Shown: positions 16,596 through 25,409 of the stretch, one piece after another
Position numbering within the stretch: position 1 is the stretch's first letter
How the letters are laid out: each line of letters starts with the position of its first letter
Assembly (NCBI RefSeq): GCF_900116875.1
Contig: NZ_FPCC01000004.1
Location: 1 to 64,000, forward strand
Direction: 5' to 3'
DNA from: Butyrivibrio sp. INlla21
Lineage (GTDB): Bacteria > Bacillota > Clostridia > Lachnospirales > Lachnospiraceae
Length of the DNA stretch: 64,000 nt
The notes under the pieces: generated by a model
What the model saw: the letters and a program-made list of their open reading frames with translations, nothing else
The model's database searches: none
What the model was told of the DNA's origin: nothing
Position numbers and translations under genes: made by a program

Positions 16596-17353
16596 ATAAA
16601 GTTACCTATAAAGCTTCTGCGATGAATCGGGCAAGGACCGTATTTCTTGATAGCCGCTATATGTTCCGCGCTTCCGTAACCCTTGTTGGAATCAAATCCG
16701 TACTCGGGATACTTGATCGCATAGTCCTTCATCACCCTGTCTCTTGTAACCTTAGCAATTATGCTGGCAGCAGCAATCGAGATACTCTTTGCATCACCTT
16801 TAATAATAGATATCTGCTTATACTTCTCAAGCTGCGGAATATGCACAGCATCTATCAAAAGAGCCCCCGGCTTGACCGAAAGTTCGTTGACAGCCATAGT
16901 CATAGCTTCAAAAGTAGCCTGAAGTATGTTGATCTCATCGATCCTCTCATTTGAGACATGACCGATGCCAACCGCAAGAGCCTTATTCATTATTTCGATA
17001 TAAAGCTCTTCTCTCTTTTTTTCGGATAATTTCTTAGAATCATTAATATAGAGAATATCAGCATCCATGGGAAGGATAACGGCAGCTGCGTACACAGGTC
17101 CCGCAAGCGGCCCTCTTCCTACTTCATCAATGCCGCATAATAAGCCAAAAGACTCATTCTCCCTCTCATATTTTTTCATCTCATATGTACGACGGATCTC
17201 TTTTTCGATCGCATCGATCTTCTTACCGGCGTTTTCAACAAGCTTTTGCACACCTGCTCTGTCATCGCCGGAATACTCAGAAATGAAAACCTTATATCCA
17301 TCAACGCTGTCAAGATTCTGAAAGATATCTTTGATAGCAGAAATTGACTCCAT
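16592..17353 (-). CDS. rnhB: Ribonuclease HII
   Basis: RNase HII removes ribonucleotides from DNA and RNA in RNA-DNA hybrids. The 253-residue product has the catalytic Asp-Glu pair in GIDEVGRGPLAGPV (D76, E77), a third Asp in LIDAVHIP and conserved NDSKKL and SIAAASIIAKVTRD segments; the C-terminal GYGSAEHIAAI is also typical. An N-terminal extension of about 70 residues, partly coiled, matches that of B. subtilis RnhB. The start overlaps the stop of the upstream signal peptidase by one base, and the gene overlaps the FliK-like gene by four. Confidence 0.96.
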   Translation of the reverse strand: MESISAIKDIFQNLDSVDGYKVFISEYSGDDRAGVQKLVENAGKKIDAIEKEIRRTYEMKKYERENESFGLLCGIDEVGRGPLAGPVYAAAVILPMDADILYINDSKKLSEKKREELYIEIMNKALAVGIGHVSNERIDEINILQATFEAMTMAVNELSVKPGALLIDAVHIPQLEKYKQISIIKGDAKSISIAAASIIAKVTRDRVMKDYAIKYPEYGFDSNKGYGSAEHIAAIKKYGPCPIHRRSFIGNFI

Positions 17354-17901
17354 TATTTAATTCCCCCAAATTTGTTCAAAGGAAAAATTCTAAATACGGC
17401 TCTTCCCATGATACGGCTCTTTTTAATTGTTCCTACGGATTCATCCCTGCTGTCCATACTGTGATTTCTGTTATCACCGAGAACAAAGAATTCTCCCTCG
17501 GGAACAGTTATCTCCTCAGCCGCTCTTTGCGGATCCTGAATGACTTCAGCCCCGTAATTTTCTTCAAGAATCTCACCGTTAATATAGATATTGCCATCGT
17601 AATCGATCCTTACCTTCTCACCGGGAAGACCGATAACTCTCTTGATAAAGTTCTGTTTGTTTCCATGCTCATAAGGGAAAACAACAATATCAAATCTCTT
17701 GGGATCGTGGAATCTGTAGCTAACCTTTTCAAGTATAAGCGATTCCGAATCGTATACCGTCGGATTCATTGAAGAACCGATAACCTGTGTTCTCTGTGCA
17801 ACAAAGGTTATGAAAAGAAGGGTCAAAACAAAGACCACCGCAAGATAAATAAGTGTATCCAATATTTCTCTTGCTATGCTTTTTTTAGATTCTTTACTCA
17901 T
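17353..17901 (-). CDS. lepB: Signal peptidase I (first copy)
   Basis: This 182-residue membrane serine protease cleaves signal peptides from exported proteins. One N-terminal TM helix (about 12-35) precedes the catalytic Ser44 in GSSMNPT and Lys87 in FIKRVIGLPGE; LGDNRNHSMDSR is the conserved box E. It lies between rbgA upstream (41-base gap) and rnhB downstream (one-base overlap). A second, diverged copy lies at 18833-19438. Confidence 0.95.
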   Translation of the reverse strand: MSKESKKSIAREILDTLIYLAVVFVLTLLFITFVAQRTQVIGSSMNPTVYDSESLILEKVSYRFHDPKRFDIVVFPYEHGNKQNFIKRVIGLPGEKVRIDYDGNIYINGEILEENYGAEVIQDPQRAAEEITVPEGEFFVLGDNRNHSMDSRDESVGTIKKSRIMGRAVFRIFPLNKFGGIK

Positions 17902-17942
17902 ATTATGACTGTCCTTATATAATGTATTTTGGTAAAAAGAAA

Positions 17943-18821
17943 TTACTCATTAGGTCTTTCAAGAGTAATCTTGCCAAGTCTTCCGTTTCTGAAATCATCA
18001 AGAAGCATTGCTGCAGCTCTTGAAATATCAGGCTCAGCTCCTTGCTTAAAACACTTTCTGTTAATGGCAATTGCAGAAAGTACAGCGCTAAGGTGCGTGG
18101 AATAAGGAACTTCCTCAAGCTCATCAACCTGTTCCTTGGTTATATTATACTTCGAAGGAATGGCTTCTGCGTAATTCTCTTCAAGAAGTTTAATAAGTTC
18201 ACACGCAAGCTCCGTTGTATCAAGATTCTCATCGTTCATGGAACCAATAAGTGCAAGATGAAGACCGACCGTATCATCCTCAAATTTAGGCCACAAGATA
18301 CCGGGAGTATCAAGAAGCTGCATATTCTTACCAAGAGAGATCCACTGTTTTCCCTTGGTAACACCGGGCTTATTTCCGGTCTTTGCGGAAGCCTTACCTG
18401 CAAGCTTATTGATAAAAGTAGACTTTCCGACATTGGGAATGCCTGCAACCATTGCTCTTATGGGTCTTCCGACTATTCCTCTTTTTCTGTCTTTCTCAAT
18501 CTTGTCGGCGCATGCCTTAAGAATGAGATCCTTAACCTTTCCTGCCTCGTTTCCGGTCTTTGAGTTCATCTCAAGCACAAAATAGCCTTCGTTCTTGTAA
18601 AACTCTTTCCATTTAGAGGTTATTGAAGGATCGGCCAGATCGGCCTTATTAAGAAGAATAAGCCTATACTTATTCTTTCCGAGCTCATCTATATCAGGAT
18701 TTCTCCCTGATGCGGGAATCCTGGCGTCTGTAAGCTCTATAATTATATCGATCAGCTTGATGTTCTCTTGCATCATTCTGATCGCTTTGGTCATATGTCC
18801 GGGATACCACTGAAAATTCAT
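17943..18821 (-). CDS. rbgA: Ribosome biogenesis GTPase RbgA (YlqF)
   Basis: RbgA is a circularly permuted GTPase needed for late assembly of the 50S subunit. In this 292-residue protein the G motifs occur in permuted order: NKAD (58-61, G4), GIPNVGKST (127-135, G1) and DTPGILWP (171-178, G3). The N-terminal QWYPGHMTKA is characteristic, and the C-terminal helical domain ends in a basic tail. It lies between two signal peptidase genes, 11 bases after the second copy, and near rplS, as in B. subtilis, where rplS and rbgA are neighbours. Confidence 0.96.
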   Translation of the reverse strand: MNFQWYPGHMTKAIRMMQENIKLIDIIIELTDARIPASGRNPDIDELGKNKYRLILLNKADLADPSITSKWKEFYKNEGYFVLEMNSKTGNEAGKVKDLILKACADKIEKDRKRGIVGRPIRAMVAGIPNVGKSTFINKLAGKASAKTGNKPGVTKGKQWISLGKNMQLLDTPGILWPKFEDDTVGLHLALIGSMNDENLDTTELACELIKLLEENYAEAIPSKYNITKEQVDELEEVPYSTHLSAVLSAIAINRKCFKQGAEPDISRAAAMLLDDFRNGRLGKITLERPNE

Positions 18822-18832
18822 AAATTCACCAC

Positions 18833-19438
18833 TTACTTTTTCCTAAATATAAAACCTGACTTGTTATCGCCGCTTCTTATCTTAAACCAAGCCTTTCCAA
18901 CGATCATATTGGTCTTGACGGGGCCTATATTGGCACTTCTCGAATCCTCAGAGCTGTTTCTGTTATCTCCAAGGACAAAGAATTCACCCTTTCCAAGCAC
19001 TATCTCATTGGATGCGATTCCTTCATCTTCCATTTTATCATATAAACTGTCGTCTTCTTCCTGTAAGCTGCCATTAATATAAAGAGATCCGTCGATGATC
19101 TGTACCTTTTCTCCGGGAACAGCCACCACTCTTTTTACATAATAATGTGAATTGGTATTACCGTTAGGCAAAAAAACGATAACGTCACCCTTCTTGGGAC
19201 TAAGTATCATGTAAGCAAGCTTGTTTACAAGTACTTTCTGTCCGTTATAAAGCATGGGTTCCATTGAATCCCCAATCGTACCGACCTGAAGGCCGAAGAT
19301 AGTCATAAAAACGACCGCACAAAAAACAGCAAAGGCCGTGACTCCGATCCATGAAAAGATCTCTCTTATAAGCGCTCCGGAAAATGTCTTCTTTTTATGA
19401 TAAATATATAAGCTGTTACGACGTCTTCTCCTAAACAT
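18833..19438 (-). CDS. lepB: Signal peptidase I (second copy)
   Basis: A 201-residue paralogue of the peptidase at 17353-17901. An Arg-rich start (MFRRRRRNS) leads to one TM helix (about 28-50), catalytic Ser58 in GDSMEPM, Lys102 in YVKRVVAVPGE and LGDNRNSSEDSR. The basic N-terminus is longer and more charged than in the first copy, which may affect location or substrates. AAGGGGG precedes the ATG. It starts about 50 bases after the rplS terminator and heads the rbgA-lepB-rnhB run; no clear promoter of its own was found. Confidence 0.94.
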   Translation of the reverse strand: MFRRRRRNSLYIYHKKKTFSGALIREIFSWIGVTAFAVFCAVVFMTIFGLQVGTIGDSMEPMLYNGQKVLVNKLAYMILSPKKGDVIVFLPNGNTNSHYYVKRVVAVPGEKVQIIDGSLYINGSLQEEDDSLYDKMEDEGIASNEIVLGKGEFFVLGDNRNSSEDSRSANIGPVKTNMIVGKAWFKIRSGDNKSGFIFRKK

Positions 19439-19486
19439 TGTTCCCCCTTAAGGTTAAACAAATAATATCACAAATTCCTCGATAAT

Positions 19487-19524
19487 AAAGAAAAGGCAAT
19501 TACTGTGAAAAGTAACTGCCTTTT
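19487..19524 (-). terminator. Terminator after rplS
   Basis: On the minus strand a 14-bp stem with one G-T wobble (AAAAGGCAGTTACT / AGTAATTGCCTTTT), loop TTTCAC, continuing into CTTTATT. It lies shortly after the rplS stop, and separates rplS from the downstream peptidase-rbgA genes. Confidence 0.85.
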
Positions 19525-19532
19525 GTAGCAAA

Positions 19533-19883
19533 TTATCTGGTAACAAGCTCCTTAACCTTAGCCTTCTTACCTGTAAGACCTTTAAGGTAGTTAAGCTTAG
19601 CTCTTCTAACCTTACCTCTTCTAACAACCTCTACCTTCTCAACGATAGGTGAGTGAAGGGGCCATGTCTTCTCAACGCCAACACCGTAAGACTCTTTTCT
19701 TACTGTGAAAGTTGTACGGTTGCTACCGCCCTGGATCTTCTTAACAGTTCCTTCGAAAACCTGAATTCTCTCACGGTTTCCTTCCTTGATCTTAGCGTGT
19801 ACTCTTACAGTATCACCTGTGCTAAACTGAGGCGCATTAGCGTTCAGCTGCTCTTTCTCGAGCTCCTGGATAATTGTACTCAT
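19533..19883 (-). CDS. rplS: Ribosomal protein L19
   Basis: L19 is a small 50S protein at the 30S-50S interface. The 116-residue product shows the family sequence throughout, including [32 protein letters not shown] and the C-terminal [25 protein letters not shown] lies before the ATG. In many bacteria rplS follows trmD; here a nucleoside salvage operon lies between them, and rplS has its own promoter (19962-19991) and a structured leader. Confidence 0.97.
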   Translation of the reverse strand: MSTIIQELEKEQLNANAPQFSTGDTVRVHAKIKEGNRERIQVFEGTVKKIQGGSNRTTFTVRKESYGVGVEKTWPLHSPIVEKVEVVRRGKVRRAKLNYLKGLTGKKAKVKELVTR

Positions 19884-19955
19884 ATATATTTCTCCTATTC
19901 AATGGACGTTCTTAATACACTATCTGTAACAGAGGACCGTCTGATTATCATAACG
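19884..19955 (-). promoter_or_regulatory. rplS 5' leader, possible L19 autoregulatory RNA
   Basis: About 72 bases separate the predicted transcription start from the rplS ATG. The RNA can form an inner CTGT/ACAG hairpin (around 19923-19933) enclosed by GACG/CGTC arms, with the ribosome-binding site just beyond. Firmicutes L19 mRNAs are known to carry a leader structure; whether this one matches that family needs covariance-model scoring. Confidence 0.45.
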
Positions 19956-19961
19956 TACACT

Positions 19962-19991
19962 AATATAACACATAAACAGCCTATTCGTCAA
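19962..19991 (-). promoter_or_regulatory. rplS promoter overlapping the cdd stop codon
   Basis: On the minus strand TTGACG (19991-19986), an 18-base spacer and TATATT (19967-19962). The -35 hexamer contains the cdd TGA stop (19990-19988), and no terminator lies between cdd and rplS. Confidence 0.7.
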
Positions 19992-20410
19992 CACAAAAGA
20001 TCTTTCGGTCCAAATCTTTCCGGAAGTATCTCCGGAAGGGAAAATGTCTTATATTCGTCTACCGATTTGGCGATTATTACAAGGAAATTATCCCTGCAAA
20101 ACTCGCTCATAACCTGTCTGCAGACACCGCATGGGAAACAATAATCAAGTTCATCCTCGCCTCTATGTCCGCCGACAATGGCAATTGCTTTAAAATCCTT
20201 AACTCCTTCGCTGACAGCCTTGAAAAAAGCAGTTCTCTCAGCGCATATGGTTGGTGTATAAGAGGCATTTTCTATATTACAGCCGGTATACACCCTGTCA
20301 TCTCCCGCAAGAAGTGCTGCTCCGACATTAAAATGCGAATACGGCGTGTAAGAAAAAGCTCTCATATTAAGTGCATATGTTATTAGCTCTTTTATCTTTT
20401 GCTCATCCAT
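19988..20410 (-). CDS. cdd: Cytidine deaminase
   Basis: Cdd hydrolyses cytidine and deoxycytidine to uridine and deoxyuridine. The 140-residue size is typical of the homotetrameric zinc enzyme. Zinc ligands are Cys56 with catalytic Glu58 in TICAERT and Cys94/Cys97 in PCGVCRQ; the substrate-binding NIENASY is present. It is the last gene of the udp-bmp-nup operon, where it would convert imported cytidine to uridine for the phosphorylase. The stop codon forms part of the rplS -35 element. Confidence 0.97.
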   Translation of the reverse strand: MDEQKIKELITYALNMRAFSYTPYSHFNVGAALLAGDDRVYTGCNIENASYTPTICAERTAFFKAVSEGVKDFKAIAIVGGHRGEDELDYCFPCGVCRQVMSEFCRDNFLVIIAKSVDEYKTFSLPEILPERFGPKDLLC

Positions 20411-20424
20411 ACATAATACCTCGA

Positions 20425-21366
20425 TTATCTTGAGCCCTTGTCGTAAGGAATACCCTCAGCCTTGGGAGCCCTTGAATTGGCAGATGTAAGTGCAAGAACT
20501 ATAAGCGAGATGATGTAAGGCATCATATTGTATACGGATCCGGGTATATTGAGAGCTGCAAGGAAATCAAAGCCCGAATATACGTTGGAAAGTGCTCTGA
20601 AGAATCCGAACAAAAGTGCAGCAAGTCCGATATTTACAGGTTTCCACTGACCAAAGATCATAACGGCAAGTGCAAGGAAACCAAAGCCCGCAACACCGTT
20701 TTCAAACTTCCACTCACTAACACCGGCAGTTATGTACACAATTCCGCCGATACCTGCAAGAAGTCCGGAAATAAGCACTCCCGCCCAGCGCATTGTATAT
20801 ACATTTATACCTACGCTGTCGGCAGCCTGAGGATGCTCACCGCAGGCCATGAGTCTGAGTCCGAATCTTGTCTTGTAAAGCACGATGTATGAAGCGATAA
20901 GCGCTATCAAAGCAACAAGCATAAACCAGTTGAACTGGAATTTACCGATATTTACGACAAGTGCCTTCTTAGATGTTACATACTGAACAGTTGAAGAAAC
21001 GTTGTCGGGATTCTCAGCGATGTTGATCGACTTAACAATAACGGTTGCAGCCGCAGCGGCAAGCATGTTAAGAGCGGTTCCTACAAGTGTCTGATCTGCC
21101 TTAAAGTTGATGCAGGCAAATGCAAGAAGCATTGAATAGATAACACCGCACAATATTGAAGTACCAAGTACCGCAAGTACAATCAAAAGCTTGGGAAGTG
21201 AAGGATTGATGTACTTAAGGGTAAGTGCTCCACCGAGAGCTCCTATAACCATTATTCCTTCAAGTCCGAGGTTGATAACACCCGAATGCTCTGAGAAGCA
21301 TCCGCCGAGAGCAACCAATATCAAAACCGAGGCAAACAAAAGTGTATATTGAAGAAGTAATACCAT
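20425..21366 (-). CDS. Nucleoside ABC transporter permease (NupQ-like)
   Basis: A 313-residue inner-membrane permease with about eight to ten TM helices, of the BMP/branched-chain-type family. Conserved features include SEHSGVINLGLEGIM near the N-terminus and FGLRLMACGEHPQAADSVGI, the cytoplasmic loop contacting the ATPase. It pairs with the permease encoded directly upstream (stop and start overlap by one base). The neighbouring uridine phosphorylase and cytidine deaminase indicate nucleosides as cargo. Confidence 0.9.
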   Translation of the reverse strand: MVLLLQYTLLFASVLILVALGGCFSEHSGVINLGLEGIMVIGALGGALTLKYINPSLPKLLIVLAVLGTSILCGVIYSMLLAFACINFKADQTLVGTALNMLAAAAATVIVKSINIAENPDNVSSTVQYVTSKKALVVNIGKFQFNWFMLVALIALIASYIVLYKTRFGLRLMACGEHPQAADSVGINVYTMRWAGVLISGLLAGIGGIVYITAGVSEWKFENGVAGFGFLALAVMIFGQWKPVNIGLAALLFGFFRALSNVYSGFDFLAALNIPGSVYNMMPYIISLIVLALTSANSRAPKAEGIPYDKGSR

Positions 21367-22496
21367 TATTTGTTACCTCCTTCTGCATTATTCTTTTTAT
21401 TTCTGATCCTGCTGTTTAGGAAGTACTTAAAGAACAGTACGAAACCGCAGAGATAGATGATGATCGCCGAAATAAAATCGGAAATCTGTGAAGGATAGAT
21501 ATTCTTATCAAGATAAGATCCTCCACTGGTAATGTGCTGTATAAAGTACGAAGCAAAGATTGTTCCGATAGGATCAAGTCCTCCGAGGAACGTAGCTGCG
21601 ATACCGTTAAAGCCCATTCCCGGAACGGATGACTGTGTTACGGACCACTGCTCATATCCCGTAAGGTAAAGGAATGCGGCACCGAGGCCCGCAAGAGCAC
21701 CCCCGATAAAGAGTGTGAGAATAATATTTCTCTTCTCTTTCATTCCGCTATACTTTGCAGCATCTTTGGCAATTCCGGTAGCCTTGATCTCATAGCCGAA
21801 TACTGTCATTGAAAGGATTACCTTAAGAAGCACAGCTATAAGAATGGCAAGCGGGATCGCTATAGTAACGTATTTATTGTTTGAGAATAACTTCTCAAGT
21901 CCTATTGAAGGTAAAACAGCAGCTTTGTTTGTGCTTGCAAGAGTTACCGTATAAGGGCTCGCTGTTTCTTTTACCCCTGAAAGGAGCATGTTAACCGTAT
22001 AAAGACCTATCCAGTTAAGCATGATACCTGAAATAACTTCGTTAACATTAAGATATGCCTTAAGGATACCTACAACGACACCGAATATACCGCCTGCAAC
22101 GAATGCGGCGATAAGGCATACATACCAAGGAAGTCCGAGCTTAAGAGCACAGAAAAGAGATGCTCCGGCGCCCGCTACGTACTGTCCTGCAGCTCCGATA
22201 TTGAAAAGGCCTGCCTGATAACAGAACTGGATTGAAAGCGCACACATAAGAAGAGGCGCAGCCTTAACGAGCGTATTACCAAAGTACTTAAGTGCAGCTG
22301 CCTTGGTAGGATAAGTGAAATAGTTCTTTATGATAGTGATAATAGCTTCTGTCGCACCCTTTGCATTGATAAAAAGAAGTGCGATATAACCGATCAAAAG
22401 ACCGAATACGATACAAAGAAGTGATGCAAGTATTGACTGCACAGCAGGTCTTGCAAAGAAGCTTATTTTTTCAGTCGATTTATTTTCTGCAGACAT
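21366..22496 (-). CDS. Nucleoside ABC transporter permease (NupP-like)
   Basis: A 376-residue polytopic permease, with an N-terminal cytoplasmic segment and about nine or ten TM helices. It has the family's FNIGAAGQYVAGAG segment and a coupling loop near FGYEIKATGIAKDAAKYSGM, characteristic of BMP-linked transporters such as NupP/YufP. A long periplasmic-side loop occurs around residues 165-200. It overlaps its partner permease and the upstream ATPase gene by one base each, implying balanced translation of the three membrane-complex subunits. Confidence 0.9.
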   Translation of the reverse strand: MSAENKSTEKISFFARPAVQSILASLLCIVFGLLIGYIALLFINAKGATEAIITIIKNYFTYPTKAAALKYFGNTLVKAAPLLMCALSIQFCYQAGLFNIGAAGQYVAGAGASLFCALKLGLPWYVCLIAAFVAGGIFGVVVGILKAYLNVNEVISGIMLNWIGLYTVNMLLSGVKETASPYTVTLASTNKAAVLPSIGLEKLFSNNKYVTIAIPLAILIAVLLKVILSMTVFGYEIKATGIAKDAAKYSGMKEKRNIILTLFIGGALAGLGAAFLYLTGYEQWSVTQSSVPGMGFNGIAATFLGGLDPIGTIFASYFIQHITSGGSYLDKNIYPSQISDFISAIIIYLCGFVLFFKYFLNSRIRNKKNNAEGGNK

Positions 22497-24040
22497 TATG
22501 CACCTACCTCCTTTCTCTTGGCTCCGGCCATGTAAAGTCCGAGTTCTTCGGGAGTTGTCTTCTTAGGTTCGAACTCTCCTACGATCTCTCCCTCGTACAT
22601 TACGAGGATTCTGTCTGAAATGCTCATAACTTCTTCCAGCTCGAGCGAAACAAGAAGAACCGCATGTCCCGAATCTCTCTGAGCGATGAGCTGTTTGTGA
22701 ATATATTCGATGGCACCTACGTCCAAGCCTCTGGTAGGCTGAACCGCAATAAGAAGATCGGGATTCTTGTCGATCTCTCTTGCAATAATCGCCTTCTGCT
22801 GATTACCACCGGACATGCTTCTCGCCAATGTAACAGCGCCCTGGCTGGAACGGATGTCGTACTGATCAATAAGCTTATCTGCATATTTGTTGATCTCGTT
22901 CTTTTTAAGGAAGCCTGCTCCTGTAGAGAACTCAGGCTCAAAATATCTCTGAAGCACGAGATTATATGCAAGTGAATAATCAAGTACAAGGCCGTGTTTG
23001 TGTCTGTCCTCGGGGATATGGCTCATACCGCTTGTTGAACGCTCTCTTATCGAAGCATGAGTAATATCTTTACCTGAAAGTTCTATCTTACCGGTTGTAA
23101 TATTCTCAAGTCCGGATAATCCGTAAACAAGCTCTGTCTGACCGTTTCCGTCGATTCCGGCAATACATACGATCTCGCCTTCTCTTACGTCGAAAGAGAC
23201 GTTCTTAACGGCATTGTTATGATGAAGCTTGGAAGGAACCGTCATATTTTCAACATGAAGGATAACCTTGCCGGGCTCCTTATCTTCTTTGGTAGCTACA
23301 AGCTGTACGTCACGACCGATCATCATTCTTGAAAGCTCTTCCTGATTGGTCTCGGAAATATTAACCGTACCGATGTACTTACCTCTTCTAAGAACCGAAC
23401 ATCTGTCGGCAACTGCCATGATCTCAGCAAGCTTATGAGAAATAAAGAGAATTGATTTGCCCTCTTTTGCAAGATTCTTCATGATCTGCATAAGCTCATC
23501 GATCTCAGCGGGTGTAAGAACCGCAGTGGGCTCATCAAAGATAAGTATCTCATTATCTCTGTAAAGCATCTTAAGGATCTCGGTTCTTTGCTGCATACCA
23601 ACCGTGATATCCTCGATCTTGGCATCGGGATCAACCTTAAGTCCGTATTTCTCGGAAAGCTCAAGTATCTTCTTACGAGCTACGTCCTTCTGCAGGAATC
23701 CGTGCTTAACCGTCTCATCACCGAGAATGATGTTATCGAGTACAGAAAAGCACTGAACGAGCTTGAAGTGCTGATGAACCATTCCGATACCAAGGTCATT
23801 GGCATCATTGGGATTGTTAATCTGTACTTCCTTTCCGTCCTTCTTGATAACACCTTCTTCAGCCTGATACAAGCCAAAAAGCACGCTCATAAGAGTAGAT
23901 TTACCTGCTCCGTTCTCACCCAAAAGAGCATGGATCTCGCCTTTTTTCAGCTGAATGGTAACATTGTCATTAGCGATAATACCCGGGAAACGTTTAGTTA
24001 TGCCAAGCATCTCAATAGCATATTCGCTGTTATCTGCCAC
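22496..24040 (-). CDS. Nucleoside ABC transporter ATPase, two ABC domains (NupO-like)
   Basis: A 514-residue protein with tandem ATP-binding cassettes. The first has Walker A GENGAGKST, an unusual signature region VGMQQRTEI and Walker B LIFDEPTAVL; the second has a degenerate P-loop GIDGNGQTE, signature SGGNQQKAI and LLIAVQPTRGLD. This asymmetry is normal for the RbsA/NupO class. The GTG at 24040 is preferred because GGAGGAG lies six bases upstream; an in-frame ATG at 24055 lacks a good site. A terminator-like hairpin lies between this gene and the substrate-binding protein gene upstream. Confidence 0.92.
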   Translation of the reverse strand: MADNSEYAIEMLGITKRFPGIIANDNVTIQLKKGEIHALLGENGAGKSTLMSVLFGLYQAEEGVIKKDGKEVQINNPNDANDLGIGMVHQHFKLVQCFSVLDNIILGDETVKHGFLQKDVARKKILELSEKYGLKVDPDAKIEDITVGMQQRTEILKMLYRDNEILIFDEPTAVLTPAEIDELMQIMKNLAKEGKSILFISHKLAEIMAVADRCSVLRRGKYIGTVNISETNQEELSRMMIGRDVQLVATKEDKEPGKVILHVENMTVPSKLHHNNAVKNVSFDVREGEIVCIAGIDGNGQTELVYGLSGLENITTGKIELSGKDITHASIRERSTSGMSHIPEDRHKHGLVLDYSLAYNLVLQRYFEPEFSTGAGFLKKNEINKYADKLIDQYDIRSSQGAVTLARSMSGGNQQKAIIAREIDKNPDLLIAVQPTRGLDVGAIEYIHKQLIAQRDSGHAVLLVSLELEEVMSISDRILVMYEGEIVGEFEPKKTTPEELGLYMAGAKRKEVGA

Positions 24041-24077
24041 TTTTGTCTCCTCCATAAATTTAATCTACCTAATTGGT

Positions 24078-24111
24078 AAAAAGGACCGGAAGACTATGAA
24101 TCTGCCGGTCC
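24078..24111 (-). terminator. Internal attenuator between the BMP lipoprotein and the ATPase genes
   Basis: On the minus strand GGACCGG and CCGGTCC form a perfect 7-bp GC-rich stem with a 15-base loop followed by TTTTT. It lies 30 bases after the lipoprotein stop and before the ATPase gene of the same operon, so it probably reduces downstream transcription. Confidence 0.75.
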
Positions 24112-24141
24112 CTATCAGCTTAATAGCTGTTAAAAGCAAAA

Positions 24142-25362
24142 TTACTTAATGTTGCCCTGGAAGTTAACCTTAATGTTCTCAGCAGAAGGCTTCTCAGCTG
24201 ATGTGTCGTTGGAAACTTTGATTGTTCCGCTTGCCATATCAGCAACAAGCTTGAGATAATCATCCTTGCTAAATGTATCGTTCCATACTGTTGAATCCTC
24301 AGGAAGTCCTACATAGTTAAGTGATGTGTCATCGCCTGATACAAGACCGAGATTCTCGATCTTTCCTGCGAACTTATCCCACTGTCCGTCTCTGATTGCT
24401 GAAAGAAGTGTGTTAACTGTAGCCTGAAGTCCCTTCATAGCTGAAGTAACTGTCATGCCTTTCTCATACATTCCGTCGATTGTAGGAGCCTGGTCAACGT
24501 CAACACCGATTACCTTGCCGCCAACCTTAGCAGCAGCCTCACCTGCAGATGTGAAGATACCACCGCCGCAAGCGAATACAACTTCTGTGCCGCCCTGATA
24601 CCAAGTATCCATAGCTGCTGTGATATCAGCATCGCCGTAGAACTGGTTACCGTAAGCGTAGTTAAGTGTTACGTCAGCGCCTACTTCCTTAGCGGCTGCG
24701 TCAGCACCCTGAACGAATCCGTAACCGTAACGGATAACAGCGGGAACTGCCATTCCACCGAGGAATCCGAGCTTTGTGAAGCCCATCTTTACTGCTGCGT
24801 AGCCTGCCATGTATCCGGGAAGCTCTTCCTGGTATACTGCAGAGAATACGTTAGCATATGTCTCATTGTTGAAATCTGAATCATCGCCCTCAAGATCATA
24901 CTCTGAAACGTCAAGAGCAACGAACTTTACATCGGGATACATGTCAGCTGTCTCTTTGATAGCTCCTGCAAAAGCGTAGCCGGGCATAACGATTACGTTA
25001 TAGTTATCAGCTACAGCCTTGTCGATCATAGCTACTCTCTCAGCGTCTGAATCGCCTTCGGGCTTGTAGTATGTGAAGTCACATCCGTTAGCCTCTGAGA
25101 AAGCCTTACATGCCTCGTAAGTTGACTGGTTGAATGACTGGTCTGTAATGTCACCGTAGTCAGTGATCATTGCAACTCTCATGTCAGTAGCAGCAGCTGT
25201 CTCTTCAGCGGCAGGTGCCTCTGTAGCGTCAGCAGCTTCAGTAGTCTCAGTAGTCTGTGCAGGTTCTGATGTTGTAGCGGTACCAGCATTGTTAGAACCG
25301 CAGGCAACAAGAGAAGCTACCATTGATGCAGCCATAATTACTGCAAAAAGTTTCTTTTTCAT
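24142..25362 (-). CDS. BMP-family nucleoside-binding lipoprotein
   Basis: A 406-residue extracytoplasmic solute-binding protein. The signal peptide ends in a lipobox SLVAC with the lipidated Cys at about residue 21, followed by a 35-residue Thr/Glu/Ala-rich linker. The mature part has the BMP pattern: AMITDYGDITDQSFNQSTYE, GYAFAGAIKETA, KLGFLGGMAVPAVIRYGYGF and FACGGGIFTSAGEAA. Relatives bind purine or pyrimidine nucleosides (PnrA, NupN). GGAGG precedes the ATG. It is followed by an attenuator hairpin, which would let the binding protein be made in excess over the permease. Confidence 0.93.
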   Translation of the reverse strand: MKKKLFAVIMAASMVASLVACGSNNAGTATTSEPAQTTETTEAADATEAPAAEETAAATDMRVAMITDYGDITDQSFNQSTYEACKAFSEANGCDFTYYKPEGDSDAERVAMIDKAVADNYNVIVMPGYAFAGAIKETADMYPDVKFVALDVSEYDLEGDDSDFNNETYANVFSAVYQEELPGYMAGYAAVKMGFTKLGFLGGMAVPAVIRYGYGFVQGADAAAKEVGADVTLNYAYGNQFYGDADITAAMDTWYQGGTEVVFACGGGIFTSAGEAAAKVGGKVIGVDVDQAPTIDGMYEKGMTVTSAMKGLQATVNTLLSAIRDGQWDKFAGKIENLGLVSGDDTSLNYVGLPEDSTVWNDTFSKDDYLKLVADMASGTIKVSNDTSAEKPSAENIKVNFQGNIK

Positions 25363-25409
25363 AATTGTCCTCCATTATTTTATGATGTACTACTGTATAA
25401 TAAAACCGT

